From the NCBI RefSeq assembly GCF_000711235.1, contig NZ_JOMI01000003.1, positions 806,001 through 870,000 of the forward strand: DNA of 64,000 bases, in the 5' to 3' direction. Positions 16,773-25,625 of this stretch are shown piece after piece. A model generated the notes under the pieces. It ran no database searches. It saw nothing but the letters and a program-made list of their open reading frames with translations, and was not told the origin of the DNA. The translations under genes were made by a program, and so were the position numbers. Source of the stretch: Prevotella sp. 10(H) (lineage in GTDB: Bacteria > Bacteroidota > Bacteroidia > Bacteroidales > Dysgonomonadaceae). The first letter of the stretch is position 1. Every line of letters starts with the position of its first letter.

Positions 16773-17972
16773 ATGCGCAATTTAATCATAACTTCGGTTA
16801 TTGTGGCTTTCGCCCTGCTTTCATGCAGTAATAAAAAAAGTAATAATAACAATTCAACTAATAATATGACGGATTCGACAGAAATAAATATGGAGTCTGT
16901 ATCGGCCGATGCAAGCATGTATCTGCTTGTAGGGACATACACATCGGGTGAGAGTGACGGAATTTATGTATATCAGTTCGATACGGTATCGGGGTATTCC
17001 GTATTTAAGAGCATGATAAAGGTTACAGATCCTTCATATCTGGCAATCAGTAAAGATGAAAAATTTGTATATGCGGTATCGGAAACGAATGACAAACAGA
17101 CTGCGGCTGCAAACGCTTACAGTTTCGATAAAAAAGAGGGAAAACTAAAACACCTCAATACCCAGTTAACCAATGGTACAGCACCTTGTTATATTACAAT
17201 AGATGAACAGGGAAAGCATGTTATCACAGCAAATTACATGGGCGGTAATATTTCTGTATTCGATGTAAAAGAAGACGGCTCGTTGGATAAGGCAGGGCAG
17301 GTTATAAATTTTCAGGGCAGGGGAGTCGATGCCGAGCGCCAGAAACAACCTCATTTGCATAGTGTAATGTTTTCTCACGACGGAAAATATTTATTTGCTG
17401 ATGATCTGGGCACGGATAAGATACATAAATTTAATGTAAACGATAAATCATCCGGTAATTACCTGACTGCAGGAAATCCGCCTGCATTCAAGGTTGCAGA
17501 CGGCTCTGGACCGCGTCATCTCGATTTTCATCCGAATGGTAAATACGTTTATCTGATTAACGAATTGTCAGGGGCGGTGATAGCTTTCAATTACGAGAGT
17601 GCAAATGGTAATCTTACAGAAATACAGTCTGTCCAGGCCGATACGCTTAAAGCAAAAGGTAGTGCGGATATTCATGTATCACCTGACGGAAAATTCCTGT
17701 ATGCATCCAATCGCCTGAAAGGTGACGGCATAGCTATCTTTTCAATTGATCAAAATGACGGGAAACTGACAAAAGTCGGTTATCAGGAAACTGGCATACA
17801 TCCCCGTAATTTTGTTATAACGCCTAATGGAAAATATTTATTGTCAGCCAGCCGCGATAGCGGCCTTATTCAGATTTTCCTGATCGATAAGAATACCGGA
17901 TTGCTGGAAGATACATTTAAGGATATAAAACTGGATATGCCTGTTTGCCTTAAATTTGCATCATTCAGATAA
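16773..17972 (+). CDS. lactonase-family beta-propeller lipoprotein (6-phosphogluconolactonase-like)
   Basis: A 399-residue seven-bladed propeller of the lactonase family (PF10282, Pgl/YbhE-like). The N-terminus is a lipoprotein signal with lipobox ALLSCS, then an Asn/Ser linker. Propeller blades follow from about residue 50 (LLVGTYTSGESDGIYVYQFD; YLAISKDEKFVYAVSE; GSGPRHLDFHPNGKYVYLI; GIHPRNFVITPNGKYLL). Because it is exported, a role in the cytoplasmic pentose phosphate pathway is unlikely despite the family name; a periplasmic lactone or sugar-acid substrate is possible. It is convergent with mscS, with only 4 bases between the stops. Confidence 0.88.
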   Translation: MRNLIITSVIVAFALLSCSNKKSNNNNSTNNMTDSTEINMESVSADASMYLLVGTYTSGESDGIYVYQFDTVSGYSVFKSMIKVTDPSYLAISKDEKFVYAVSETNDKQTAAANAYSFDKKEGKLKHLNTQLTNGTAPCYITIDEQGKHVITANYMGGNISVFDVKEDGSLDKAGQVINFQGRGVDAERQKQPHLHSVMFSHDGKYLFADDLGTDKIHKFNVNDKSSGNYLTAGNPPAFKVADGSGPRHLDFHPNGKYVYLINELSGAVIAFNYESANGNLTEIQSVQADTLKAKGSADIHVSPDGKFLYASNRLKGDGIAIFSIDQNDGKLTKVGYQETGIHPRNFVITPNGKYLLSASRDSGLIQIFLIDKNTGLLEDTFKDIKLDMPVCLKFASFR

Positions 17973-17976
17973 TTAA

Positions 17977-19641
17977 TTATTCATTTACAGGAGGTTTTTC
18001 GTTCATCTGAATTTCGTCGTTAAACTCATGAACATTTTTATTTACCCTGTAGTGCGGTGACAGAAGTTCTATTCCCGCCTCTCTGAATACATCTTGTATA
18101 TTCTTACGTAAATCGGAATATATATCGTTCATCTTGTTGGCATCTTTGGTGTACACATTCAACTGGTATTCTACATAGAACTCATTCAATGCCGCCTGTA
18201 AGATGAAAGGTTTCTGTTTCCTGTTCAGGTTTTCTGTTTTATAAGCTACTTTAAGAAGTAATTCGTGCACCTGCCGCCACGGCACATCATATCCGATTGT
18301 TACAGTGGTATAAAGAATCAGTCCGTACTGGCTTGCCGAGAACGTGTAATTTACGGTCTTGGTGCTCATTACACTGGAATTAGGTATGGTAATTATCTCA
18401 TTCTTTGGCGTCTTTATACGTGTTACAAGTGCAGTCTTTTCTATTACGTTGCCTACACTGTCATCCATTTTCACGCGGTCGCCCACCTTAAACGGCCTCA
18501 TATAAGTTATAACGAATCCGGCTATGATATTTCCTATAACAGAAGTCGAGCCCAATGAAATCATAAGTCCTAAGAATACCGATACTCCTTGAAATGCCTG
18601 TGAATCAGAGTTTGGCAAATAGGGAAAAATCAGAATAAAGGTGAATATCATTAATATGCCGATAACGATATTATAGGTCGGTTTAGCCCAATCGGGATAG
18701 AAGCCTTTAAATGTTATCTTATTCTCTGTTATCTTATCGGTAATGGAGCGTAGGAACTTCTTTACATATCTGAATATTAATCCTATGACTAGTATCGTAA
18801 ATAAGTTAGGCAGATAATTCTTGAAGCTTATCACCACTTTTTTAACCGGAGATATTACATAGTCGAGCAGTTGATCCGAAATATCGGTTGTATGCGGAAA
18901 TATTTTAAAAAATAATAAAATGCATGTAAATAATGATGCAATAATCAAGGCTAAACGCAGCAGCTTAATCAAAAAGAATATAATCTGCTCTTCTTTCTCG
19001 GCTTCTATGATGTTAAATAAGCCTTTTATCCTTTTATAACGCTGCTTGCGGATGAAAATCTTCAGCCTGCGGTATCCGTAATGCATGCCTCGCAGAAAGA
19101 AATATTCTCCTGCAATAATGAGCACAACGAATAAAATCTGCAATCCTATCCGTTTCCAACTCGTATCGTAATGTCTTTTTTCTATAGCGTTTACAATGAT
19201 ATTACGATACGAATCAGCCAGTTCCAATTTCGATTTTCCGTATATCTGAGCCTGCAATGTGTCGATGCTGGCTATTGTCTTTGGATGCTCATATTTCTGA
19301 TCGTCATATGTGATATTGATCTGGTCGCTGAATTCAACCAGTTTGAGCGAATCGGAATTATAATGGGGATATTCTTCCAATAGCCGGATTTTATCTTCGA
19401 TAGCGGCAGCCCTTTGCTCTACGGTAAATGAGCCGACACCGCCGTGTATCATAAACAACGTATCGATAAACGGAGCTACCGGAGCGCCCTTTGCCTGAGT
19501 TAGAACGATTTCCGTTGAATCGACTTTGGCGATAACTGGTTCTTTCTTAAGATTGGATTTCTTCTGTCCGTAGACAGAAGATACAAACAGGCACAATATA
19601 ATCAAACCTGTTATTTGCAGTAGCTTAGAAGCATTATTCAT
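17977..19641 (-). CDS. MscS-family mechanosensitive ion channel
   Basis: A 554-residue channel that releases solutes on hypo-osmotic shock. A Sec signal (ending SSVYG) leads to a periplasmic domain (residues 30-160). About five membrane helices follow (165-390); the last is the pore helix, around GSTSVIGNIIAGFVITYMRP. Next come the MscS beta domain (FKVGDRVKMDDSVGNVIEKT; TPKNEIITIPNSSV) and a C-terminal alpha/beta domain. It is longer than E. coli MscS (286 residues), like other extended family members. A minus-strand -7 element TATATTTG lies at 19677-19670. Confidence 0.93.
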   Translation of the reverse strand: MNNASKLLQITGLIILCLFVSSVYGQKKSNLKKEPVIAKVDSTEIVLTQAKGAPVAPFIDTLFMIHGGVGSFTVEQRAAAIEDKIRLLEEYPHYNSDSLKLVEFSDQINITYDDQKYEHPKTIASIDTLQAQIYGKSKLELADSYRNIIVNAIEKRHYDTSWKRIGLQILFVVLIIAGEYFFLRGMHYGYRRLKIFIRKQRYKRIKGLFNIIEAEKEEQIIFFLIKLLRLALIIASLFTCILLFFKIFPHTTDISDQLLDYVISPVKKVVISFKNYLPNLFTILVIGLIFRYVKKFLRSITDKITENKITFKGFYPDWAKPTYNIVIGILMIFTFILIFPYLPNSDSQAFQGVSVFLGLMISLGSTSVIGNIIAGFVITYMRPFKVGDRVKMDDSVGNVIEKTALVTRIKTPKNEIITIPNSSVMSTKTVNYTFSASQYGLILYTTVTIGYDVPWRQVHELLLKVAYKTENLNRKQKPFILQAALNEFYVEYQLNVYTKDANKMNDIYSDLRKNIQDVFREAGIELLSPHYRVNKNVHEFNDEIQMNEKPPVNE

Positions 19642-19773
19642 GTCTTATACAGTTGTGCTTAAAACGCGGCAAATATATACAAGTTAACGGATATAAAGAG
19701 TTAAAATCGTGGAAATAAAATTTTATTACAGCTTTATTTTGGTATGTGTTTTATAATGAATACTATATAAAAA

Positions 19774-19803
19774 ATAAAAGGTACTGAATGCAGCACCTTT
19801 TAT
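19774..19803 (-). terminator. intrinsic terminator of the asparagine/aspartate operon
   Basis: Stem AAAAGGTGCTG/CAGTACCTTTT (minus strand, 19801-19776, one G-U pair) followed by a T-rich run, 25 bases past the porin stop codon. Confidence 0.8.
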
Positions 19804-19826
19804 TTTTTATATGATAATACGATTTC

Positions 19827-20912
19827 TTATTTTGCCTTGAACAACCATCTTGTACCCACCAGCAACATGTGAGTATCTTTGTTGTTTTTGTCTGCAAATT
19901 CACCCTGAAAATTGGTATTTCCATAGGCATATAGGGCATGGAAACGCAAATCTTTCACTAAAGGATTGGTGAACGGATAGAATTCCATTGCTGCCTGAAT
20001 ACCCATCGATTCGTAAGCGTTGTTATCGAATTCTTTATCGAAACGCTGATTCCATGTGCCTTTTACGAATGGTCTCCATTTCCCTAAATTCAGTTTAAGA
20101 TTTAAAGATACGGACTGGTCACGTACATACCTTTCACCTAAGTCTGTATTTTCTGTAACATCGCTGTAGTCCATCATACGGTTGCCCATATAATAGTCTA
20201 GTTCAGTTGAGAATTTGCCCAGATTGAGTTGTATACCCGGTGTAATCCACTGGTAAAATTTACTCTTTGTATGCTGGAAAGCCCCGTATCCCCAACGTGT
20301 CTTTATCTTTCCGTCCATGAGGCTGCCTTCCCACAATACGTTCACAGCCAAAGCTTTATTTTTATAATCATCACTGGCAAATTGCGGCGCATCGGAATTG
20401 ACAACCTGCAGGTGCAATGTTTGTCCGATAAATTTATAGGCTACATCGATACCTGTTTTATAAGCATCCAGATCATTGAAAGCCATGGTTGGTTGATAAA
20501 TATCGGCAGGATTGTAGTCATATTCGAATGTACCGAACTGTACCGATTGTTTTCCTGCTGTAATTGTCCAGTTCTTACCTATATCGAATGCTACCCATGC
20601 TTGGTCGGTAGCAGCAGAATAACCCTCACGCAAAGGCGTCTGAGGTTTATTCAAACGGTGACGAACACGGTAACGGATACCGGGAATAATTTCACCTACC
20701 AGCCAAAGTTTGAATGTCTGCCCGTGGAATGTGGCTTCATCCAAATCATTGTTGTTAAAGGTTGTCTGGAAATCGACACGTGTGTCGAGCATAATATTCA
20801 GCATTTTATCGTCCCGGAGGAGCTTATCGAGTATATTCTGGCTCTCTTTATGCTGTGCGAAGCCTCCGAGGCTTAGAAATAAAGCCCCTAAAATGATGTA
20901 TAATTTTTTCAT
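19827..20912 (-). CDS. OprO/OprP-like outer-membrane porin
   Basis: A 361-residue beta-barrel protein. I use the ATG at 20912, which opens a clean Sec signal (MKKLYIILGALFLSLGGFAQ); an upstream frame to 20969 would begin with TTG. The mature part has alternating barrel strands and phosphate-selective-porin patterns (FDIGKNWTITAGKQSVQFG; YNPADIYQPTMAFNDLDAYK) and ends in a C-terminal aromatic strand (MLLVGTRWLF). It is last in the aspT-asdA-ansB-porin operon, so it may admit asparagine or aspartate; the substrate is inferred from context only. Confidence 0.85.
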   Translation of the reverse strand: MKKLYIILGALFLSLGGFAQHKESQNILDKLLRDDKMLNIMLDTRVDFQTTFNNNDLDEATFHGQTFKLWLVGEIIPGIRYRVRHRLNKPQTPLREGYSAATDQAWVAFDIGKNWTITAGKQSVQFGTFEYDYNPADIYQPTMAFNDLDAYKTGIDVAYKFIGQTLHLQVVNSDAPQFASDDYKNKALAVNVLWEGSLMDGKIKTRWGYGAFQHTKSKFYQWITPGIQLNLGKFSTELDYYMGNRMMDYSDVTENTDLGERYVRDQSVSLNLKLNLGKWRPFVKGTWNQRFDKEFDNNAYESMGIQAAMEFYPFTNPLVKDLRFHALYAYGNTNFQGEFADKNNKDTHMLLVGTRWLFKAK

Positions 20913-20941
20913 CTGATTTGTGAGTTTGAGAGGTATGCCTT

Positions 20942-20962
20942 CCCGTATAGTCACCATACGGG
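20942..20962 (-). other. intercistronic hairpin between ansB and the porin gene
   Basis: Perfect inverted repeat CCCGTAT/ATACGGG with a 7-base loop in the 62-base gap. No T-run follows on the minus strand, so it is more likely an mRNA-processing or stability element than a terminator. Confidence 0.5.
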
Positions 20963-20974
20963 ATGACAAATATT

Positions 20975-22045
20975 TTAATATTCAGAGAACATACGTTGTA
21001 TCTCTTTATAATCCTTTGTTTTGGTCAATGCCAGCATGAGAAGTACCCTCGATCTGTAAGGATTTATAAACCACGATGCGGAGAAATTCAATTTATCGTC
21101 ATCTACTTCGTCCCATTGTGCAGTAGGCCCGGTCATAATACGTGATGAACGTACCACTGCAATACCGTGATTCTTCACTGCTTTTTCCAAAGCATTTTGC
21201 ATAAGAGTAGTCAGATTACCATTACCGACACCGGCAGTAACAATACCTTTTACATGAGCTTTTACGGCAGCATCTACAAATAAGGCTGTTGCATTCGAAT
21301 AACTGAGAATGATCTCTACTCTTGGTAGTTGATTCAGATTCATAATGTCGAATTCCGAATTTGAAGTATGACGTTTTACCGATTGGCGGGTGTATATCGG
21401 TTTACCATTATAAACGATACCTAACGGGCCGTAATTTGGATTTTCGAAAGTACCCACACTTAGGGTATTGGTTTTTGCCAGATCATCGGCACCCAATATC
21501 TTATCATCCATCACTACCATTACACCTTTGCCTACCGATTCGGGAGCAACGGCTGTAGCCACAGAATTGTAAATATTACGTGGACCGTCGGCGCTGATTG
21601 CTGTTGACGGGCGCATAGAGCCTACAAGGATGACAGGCTTATCGCTTTTCACAGTAAGATTAAGGAAATAAGCGGTTTCTTCCTGTGTATCTGTTCCGTG
21701 AGTAATCACGATTCCGTCGACATCGCTTTGGCTCAATAGTTCATTTACACGTTTGCTCAGCTTCAGCCATACCTCGTCGTTCATATCCTGACTTCCGATA
21801 TTGGCTACCTGTTCGGCCTTGATGTCTGCTATATTCTTAATCTCAGGCACGGCACTTAATAATTCATCTACGGTAATTGCTCCGGCTTTATATCCGGCTG
21901 TAACTTCAGTTGCACCCTGTCCGGCAATAGTACCTCCGGTAGCCAGAATGTAAACCGTTTTTTTTGCCTGTGCACTGATCACAACAGAAACAAACAAAGC
22001 TACCAGCATGAGGCTGAATGCTTTTCTTATTGAATTTTTATTCAT
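20975..22045 (-). CDS. ansB: type II L-asparaginase, exported
   Basis: Hydrolyses L-asparagine to aspartate and ammonia. A Sec signal (ending SVVISAQA, about residue 27) marks it as periplasmic. Both catalytic threonine motifs are intact: YILATGGTIAGQG near the mature N-terminus and GIVITHGTDTQEETAYFL around residues 108-125, which supplies the T-D pair and leads into the family lysine region (VKSDKPVILVGSMRP). Length 356 residues is normal. It lies 25 bases downstream of the aspartate decarboxylase gene, so the periplasmic aspartate it makes can feed AspT and AsdA. Confidence 0.95.
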   Translation of the reverse strand: MNKNSIRKAFSLMLVALFVSVVISAQAKKTVYILATGGTIAGQGATEVTAGYKAGAITVDELLSAVPEIKNIADIKAEQVANIGSQDMNDEVWLKLSKRVNELLSQSDVDGIVITHGTDTQEETAYFLNLTVKSDKPVILVGSMRPSTAISADGPRNIYNSVATAVAPESVGKGVMVVMDDKILGADDLAKTNTLSVGTFENPNYGPLGIVYNGKPIYTRQSVKRHTSNSEFDIMNLNQLPRVEIILSYSNATALFVDAAVKAHVKGIVTAGVGNGNLTTLMQNALEKAVKNHGIAVVRSSRIMTGPTAQWDEVDDDKLNFSASWFINPYRSRVLLMLALTKTKDYKEIQRMFSEY

Positions 22046-22070
22046 AACTATATATGTTTTAATTTCTCTT

Positions 22071-23714
22071 TTATTTTTTCTTAGTACTTTCCCAAGCTTC
22101 TACATATTCCATCATTGTTTCATGAAGTTCCTTGCCTATGACACTATAATCATCATCTTCAAGATTGGCAAGGGAAACACGTACCGACCATTCAGGGCCT
22201 GCAAATCCGCCGCCGTTCAGCAATACAATAGATGATTTTTCAGCCAGACGGAATACGATGTCTACAGGTTCGAAGTTCTTTTCAAGAAATGTAATAAAAT
22301 CTTTTCCGTAATTCTTCATTGCCCATTCGTAAATATCGATTGTACAGTAATATGCTGCTCTTTCAATATCCGGATAGATAGGGAAAGCCATACCGTCCCA
22401 TAGAAGCTGGTAACGATGATGAAGAAGTTTTATACAATCCTCTTTATATACATTTTCTGTATCGAGGAGTGCATATGAAGCAAACAGAAGCATCTGCATC
22501 TGCTGAGGTGTAGATAATCCTGCTGTATGATTGAGTGCTATCTGACGGCTGTCTGCAACAAGCCTGTCGATAAATTTCAACTTATTAGGGCTTAATGTAA
22601 GACTTTCGTACTGGGTAGCCAGTTTTTGTTTTTCCTTTTCGGGAATTGCAGAAAGCATATCGTCGTAAATATTGTCTTCATATAGAGCGATAACACCCAG
22701 ACGCCAGCCTGTAGCTCCGAAATATTTAGAGAAAGAATAGACACATAATGTATTCTGAGGCAGTTCGTTCATCAACGATGTAAAGCCGTGAACGAAAGTG
22801 CCGTATACATCGTCGGTAAGTATCATCAAATTCGGATTCAGATTCTTTACAACCTTTACCAGATATTTTCTGCTGGCATCTGCCATTTCTACAGATGTAG
22901 GGTTACTAGGGTTTACGATAAAGAAAGCTTTGATAGATTTATCTCCCAACTTATCCAGTTCTTCATCCGGATACTGGAAGTTAGAATTACCATCTTTATC
23001 TTTGGCCGAACCATGGATATAAGTTACTTTAAACTGGTAACGAGCCAGTTCGGGAATCTCCAGATATGGAGTAAATACCGGAACACCCAGTGCAATTCTG
23101 TCGCCTTTCTTAAGCAGGCCGTTTTCCATAAGTGAGTCGAAAAGGTAGCACATTGCTGCCGTACCTCCTTCAACAGCGAACAGATCGTATTTACCGTTGC
23201 GTACAGGTTTATTACCGCACATTTCCTGTATCAGGTAATCATGAACGATTATTTCAGCATGTTTCAGCATTCTTACCGGACTTGGATATTGATCGCCTAT
23301 AACACCTTCGGCCAATTCGAATACCCAGCTGTCAGGATCAAAATTATGCTTCTGAATGCCATATTCATACATTTTTTGAAGAAGGTCGATTCCTGCCAAT
23401 TGTTTATTTTGAGATAAAAAATCTTCAAAGCGTTTTGCTATCCCTGCTTTTTGCGGGATGCCCGATATACCTGAAGGATTATCCATTGCCAGCCTGCATT
23501 CCGATACACCGAATTGTCCTAAAGTGAAAAATGCTTCGCGAGGCACCGATGCTGTCCAGTTAGGGTTTCCCCTTCCGGCATTTAGCATGGTTTTTATAGG
23601 TTTCTTTTGTTGGTCGGAAGCGAGGGTTATCAGATTATCTTTTAGTTCGAACGGGCTTAAATGCTCGAGTTGTTGTTCACGTTTCCGCGTTGTTTTTAAT
23701 TTATCAATATCCAT
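22071..23714 (-). CDS. asdA: aspartate 4-decarboxylase (bifunctional aspartate aminotransferase/decarboxylase)
   Basis: PLP enzyme converting L-aspartate to L-alanine and CO2. Fold-type I aminotransferase of 547 residues, the characteristic length of aspartate 4-decarboxylases. Family-typical segments include LNAGRGNPNW near residue 43, VEGGTAAMCYLFDSL for the cofactor region, ILTDDVYGTFVHG and the PLP lysine K330 in VYSFSKYFGATGWRLG. It sits between the aspT antiporter gene (35 bases upstream) and ansB (25 bases downstream). It is cytoplasmic; consuming a proton per decarboxylation makes it the chemical half of a decarboxylation/antiport energy cycle. Confidence 0.95.
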   Translation of the reverse strand: MDIDKLKTTRKREQQLEHLSPFELKDNLITLASDQQKKPIKTMLNAGRGNPNWTASVPREAFFTLGQFGVSECRLAMDNPSGISGIPQKAGIAKRFEDFLSQNKQLAGIDLLQKMYEYGIQKHNFDPDSWVFELAEGVIGDQYPSPVRMLKHAEIIVHDYLIQEMCGNKPVRNGKYDLFAVEGGTAAMCYLFDSLMENGLLKKGDRIALGVPVFTPYLEIPELARYQFKVTYIHGSAKDKDGNSNFQYPDEELDKLGDKSIKAFFIVNPSNPTSVEMADASRKYLVKVVKNLNPNLMILTDDVYGTFVHGFTSLMNELPQNTLCVYSFSKYFGATGWRLGVIALYEDNIYDDMLSAIPEKEKQKLATQYESLTLSPNKLKFIDRLVADSRQIALNHTAGLSTPQQMQMLLFASYALLDTENVYKEDCIKLLHHRYQLLWDGMAFPIYPDIERAAYYCTIDIYEWAMKNYGKDFITFLEKNFEPVDIVFRLAEKSSIVLLNGGGFAGPEWSVRVSLANLEDDDYSVIGKELHETMMEYVEAWESTKKK

Positions 23715-23749
23715 GATCTTTATTTTTATTGTTTATGAAATTCTGATTA

Positions 23750-25450
23750 TCAACTCATAAGGAGTACTATGACTACACCCCAGATGATGAGTAATGTATT
23801 GCCTACTGCATAAGTCGTTGTATATGATATGGCAGGAACCCTGCTTTTAAGTGAATCTTCCAATGCGCCGAGTGCTGCGGTTGTAGTACGTGCTCCGGCA
23901 CAAGCGCCAAGAGTAATTGCTGGTTGGAATTTAAATACATATCTTCCAAGGAGAAGACCTATGAGCATCGGTACAAGGCTTACAAATATACCTGCTACGA
24001 ACAGGCTTACCCCTGCTGCTTTCAATCCGGCAATGAAATCCGGCCCTGCATTTATACCCACTACTGCGATAAATACATTCAGCCCGAGGTTATTCATCAG
24101 CCAGATAGCAGGCTCGGGTACGGCGCCGAATGTAGGGCGTAATGAGCGTAGCCATCCGAATATGATACCCATAATGAGTACACCACCACTGGCACTAAGG
24201 CTCAACGGTACATTGCCTGTGCGGAGAGTAAGTGAACCTAGCATTGCCCCGAGGAATATACCTGCGCCTACATACAGCAAGTCTGTAATATTAGTCGGGC
24301 GTTCAGGAAAACCGAGATATGCGGCAAAGCGGTCGACGTCTGTTTTACGTCCTTCCACTTCAATTATATCGCCACGCTGAATTTGTACTTCTTTGAGCAA
24401 TGGTAAGGCTGCTTTGCCCCGGGTTATCTTTCTGATGATTACACCGTGACGTTCCTTGCTTGTTTTCATCTCGCGAAGGGTCTTGCCTTCTACTGCCTTG
24501 TTGGCTACAATAACCCTGAGAGCTTCGGAACTGAAGTCCAACAGTTCTACGTCGGCTACTTCCTGACCGATAGAATTTTCATCTTCGATGAGTGTGTCTA
24601 TAGGGCCATTGAGGACGAGGTTATCCCCTTTATTGATTTTATCTTCGAGTTTCGGCTCGTTATTTATTTCGCCTTTCCCGTTGCGGATGCGCTCGATATA
24701 TACCGGCCATCCGTTCGTTACAAGCATATCTTCGACTTCCTGTACAGTTCTTTCCTGACTGAAAAAATCGCTACTTGCCTTTATAACCCTGAATGTTGTG
24801 CCGTCGTATGCAGCTTCTTCACTGGCATCGGCTTCGTGAATAGAACCGCCTAGTGTAGCTTCATACTCTTTTGTTTGTTTCGCAACATCTTTACCTAATA
24901 ATTTAGGGCCTATCGAAGCAAGGAACCATGCTGTTCCGGCTGTTCCGAAAATATAGGTAACAGCGTATGCAACGGGTATCTGATTGATAAAAGTATGTTT
25001 CTGGTCTTCACTGATCGACAACTGATTTATTGTGTCGGTAGCTACACCTATTACTGCTGAAATTGTATTTGCTCCGGCAAGCAATCCTGTGGCATTACCC
25101 ACGTCGAATCCTGCTATCAGGGCGGCTATCCATGCGGTTGCAAGACAGCAGACACAGACTATGGCTGCAAAGGCTATTTGCGGCAATCCTTCTTTTTTGA
25201 GTCCGTGAATGAATTGCGGGCCGACACTGTAGCCGACTGCAAATAAGAATATTAAGAAGAATGTAGATTTTACGGTAGGGGAGATGGTGATATCCAATTG
25301 TCCGATAAGAACTCCCATAAGTAAAACTCCCGTTACAGGCCCCAGCCCAAACCCTTTGATCTTAACCTGCCCGATGGCAAAGCCCAGTGCAAGAGTCAGG
25401 AATATGGCTATTTCCGGCGAGTTTTGCATAGTTTTTATTATCCATTCCAT
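23750..25450 (-). CDS. aspT: aspartate:alanine antiporter
   Basis: Exchanges extracellular aspartate(-) for intracellular alanine, which generates proton-motive force when coupled to AsdA. AAEx/YidE-type transporter of 566 residues: about five or six helices (10-185), a large soluble loop with two RCK_C/TrkA_C-like domains (around residues 225-290 and 300-375) and a second set of helices (380-566). Conserved-looking Gly-rich segments are LAGANTISAVIGVATDTI and LGACAGARTTTAALGALEDS. Length and order match AspT of the D-A antiport system. It is the first gene of the operon; the name is secure because asdA is adjacent. Confidence 0.93.
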   Translation of the reverse strand: MEWIIKTMQNSPEIAIFLTLALGFAIGQVKIKGFGLGPVTGVLLMGVLIGQLDITISPTVKSTFFLIFLFAVGYSVGPQFIHGLKKEGLPQIAFAAIVCVCCLATAWIAALIAGFDVGNATGLLAGANTISAVIGVATDTINQLSISEDQKHTFINQIPVAYAVTYIFGTAGTAWFLASIGPKLLGKDVAKQTKEYEATLGGSIHEADASEEAAYDGTTFRVIKASSDFFSQERTVQEVEDMLVTNGWPVYIERIRNGKGEINNEPKLEDKINKGDNLVLNGPIDTLIEDENSIGQEVADVELLDFSSEALRVIVANKAVEGKTLREMKTSKERHGVIIRKITRGKAALPLLKEVQIQRGDIIEVEGRKTDVDRFAAYLGFPERPTNITDLLYVGAGIFLGAMLGSLTLRTGNVPLSLSASGGVLIMGIIFGWLRSLRPTFGAVPEPAIWLMNNLGLNVFIAVVGINAGPDFIAGLKAAGVSLFVAGIFVSLVPMLIGLLLGRYVFKFQPAITLGACAGARTTTAALGALEDSLKSRVPAISYTTTYAVGNTLLIIWGVVIVLLMS

Positions 25451-25576
25451 AAATTGGTTTTAACTTAAATTGGTATTTTGTGAACTTTATAAAATAAACA
25501 AGCAGGCATGTATATTGTTTCGCAACGGAAGAAGTATTTATCGGATATTTTATTTCAATTCTGATTTAATTCACAA

Positions 25577-25606
25577 AAAAAGCAGGATATTAATACCCTG
25601 CTTTTT
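25577..25606 (-). terminator. intrinsic terminator
   Basis: Stem AGCAGGGTAT/ATATCCTGCT on the minus strand (25602-25581, one G-U pair) followed by a T run, about 24 bases after the stop of the lipoprotein gene at 25626-27041. Confidence 0.85.
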
Positions 25607-25625
25607 AAATTATTTTTACTCTGGA

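Noticed and set aside
23829-24380. Plus-strand frame of 183 codons inside aspT
   Set aside because: Antisense shadow of a hydrophobic membrane protein gene.
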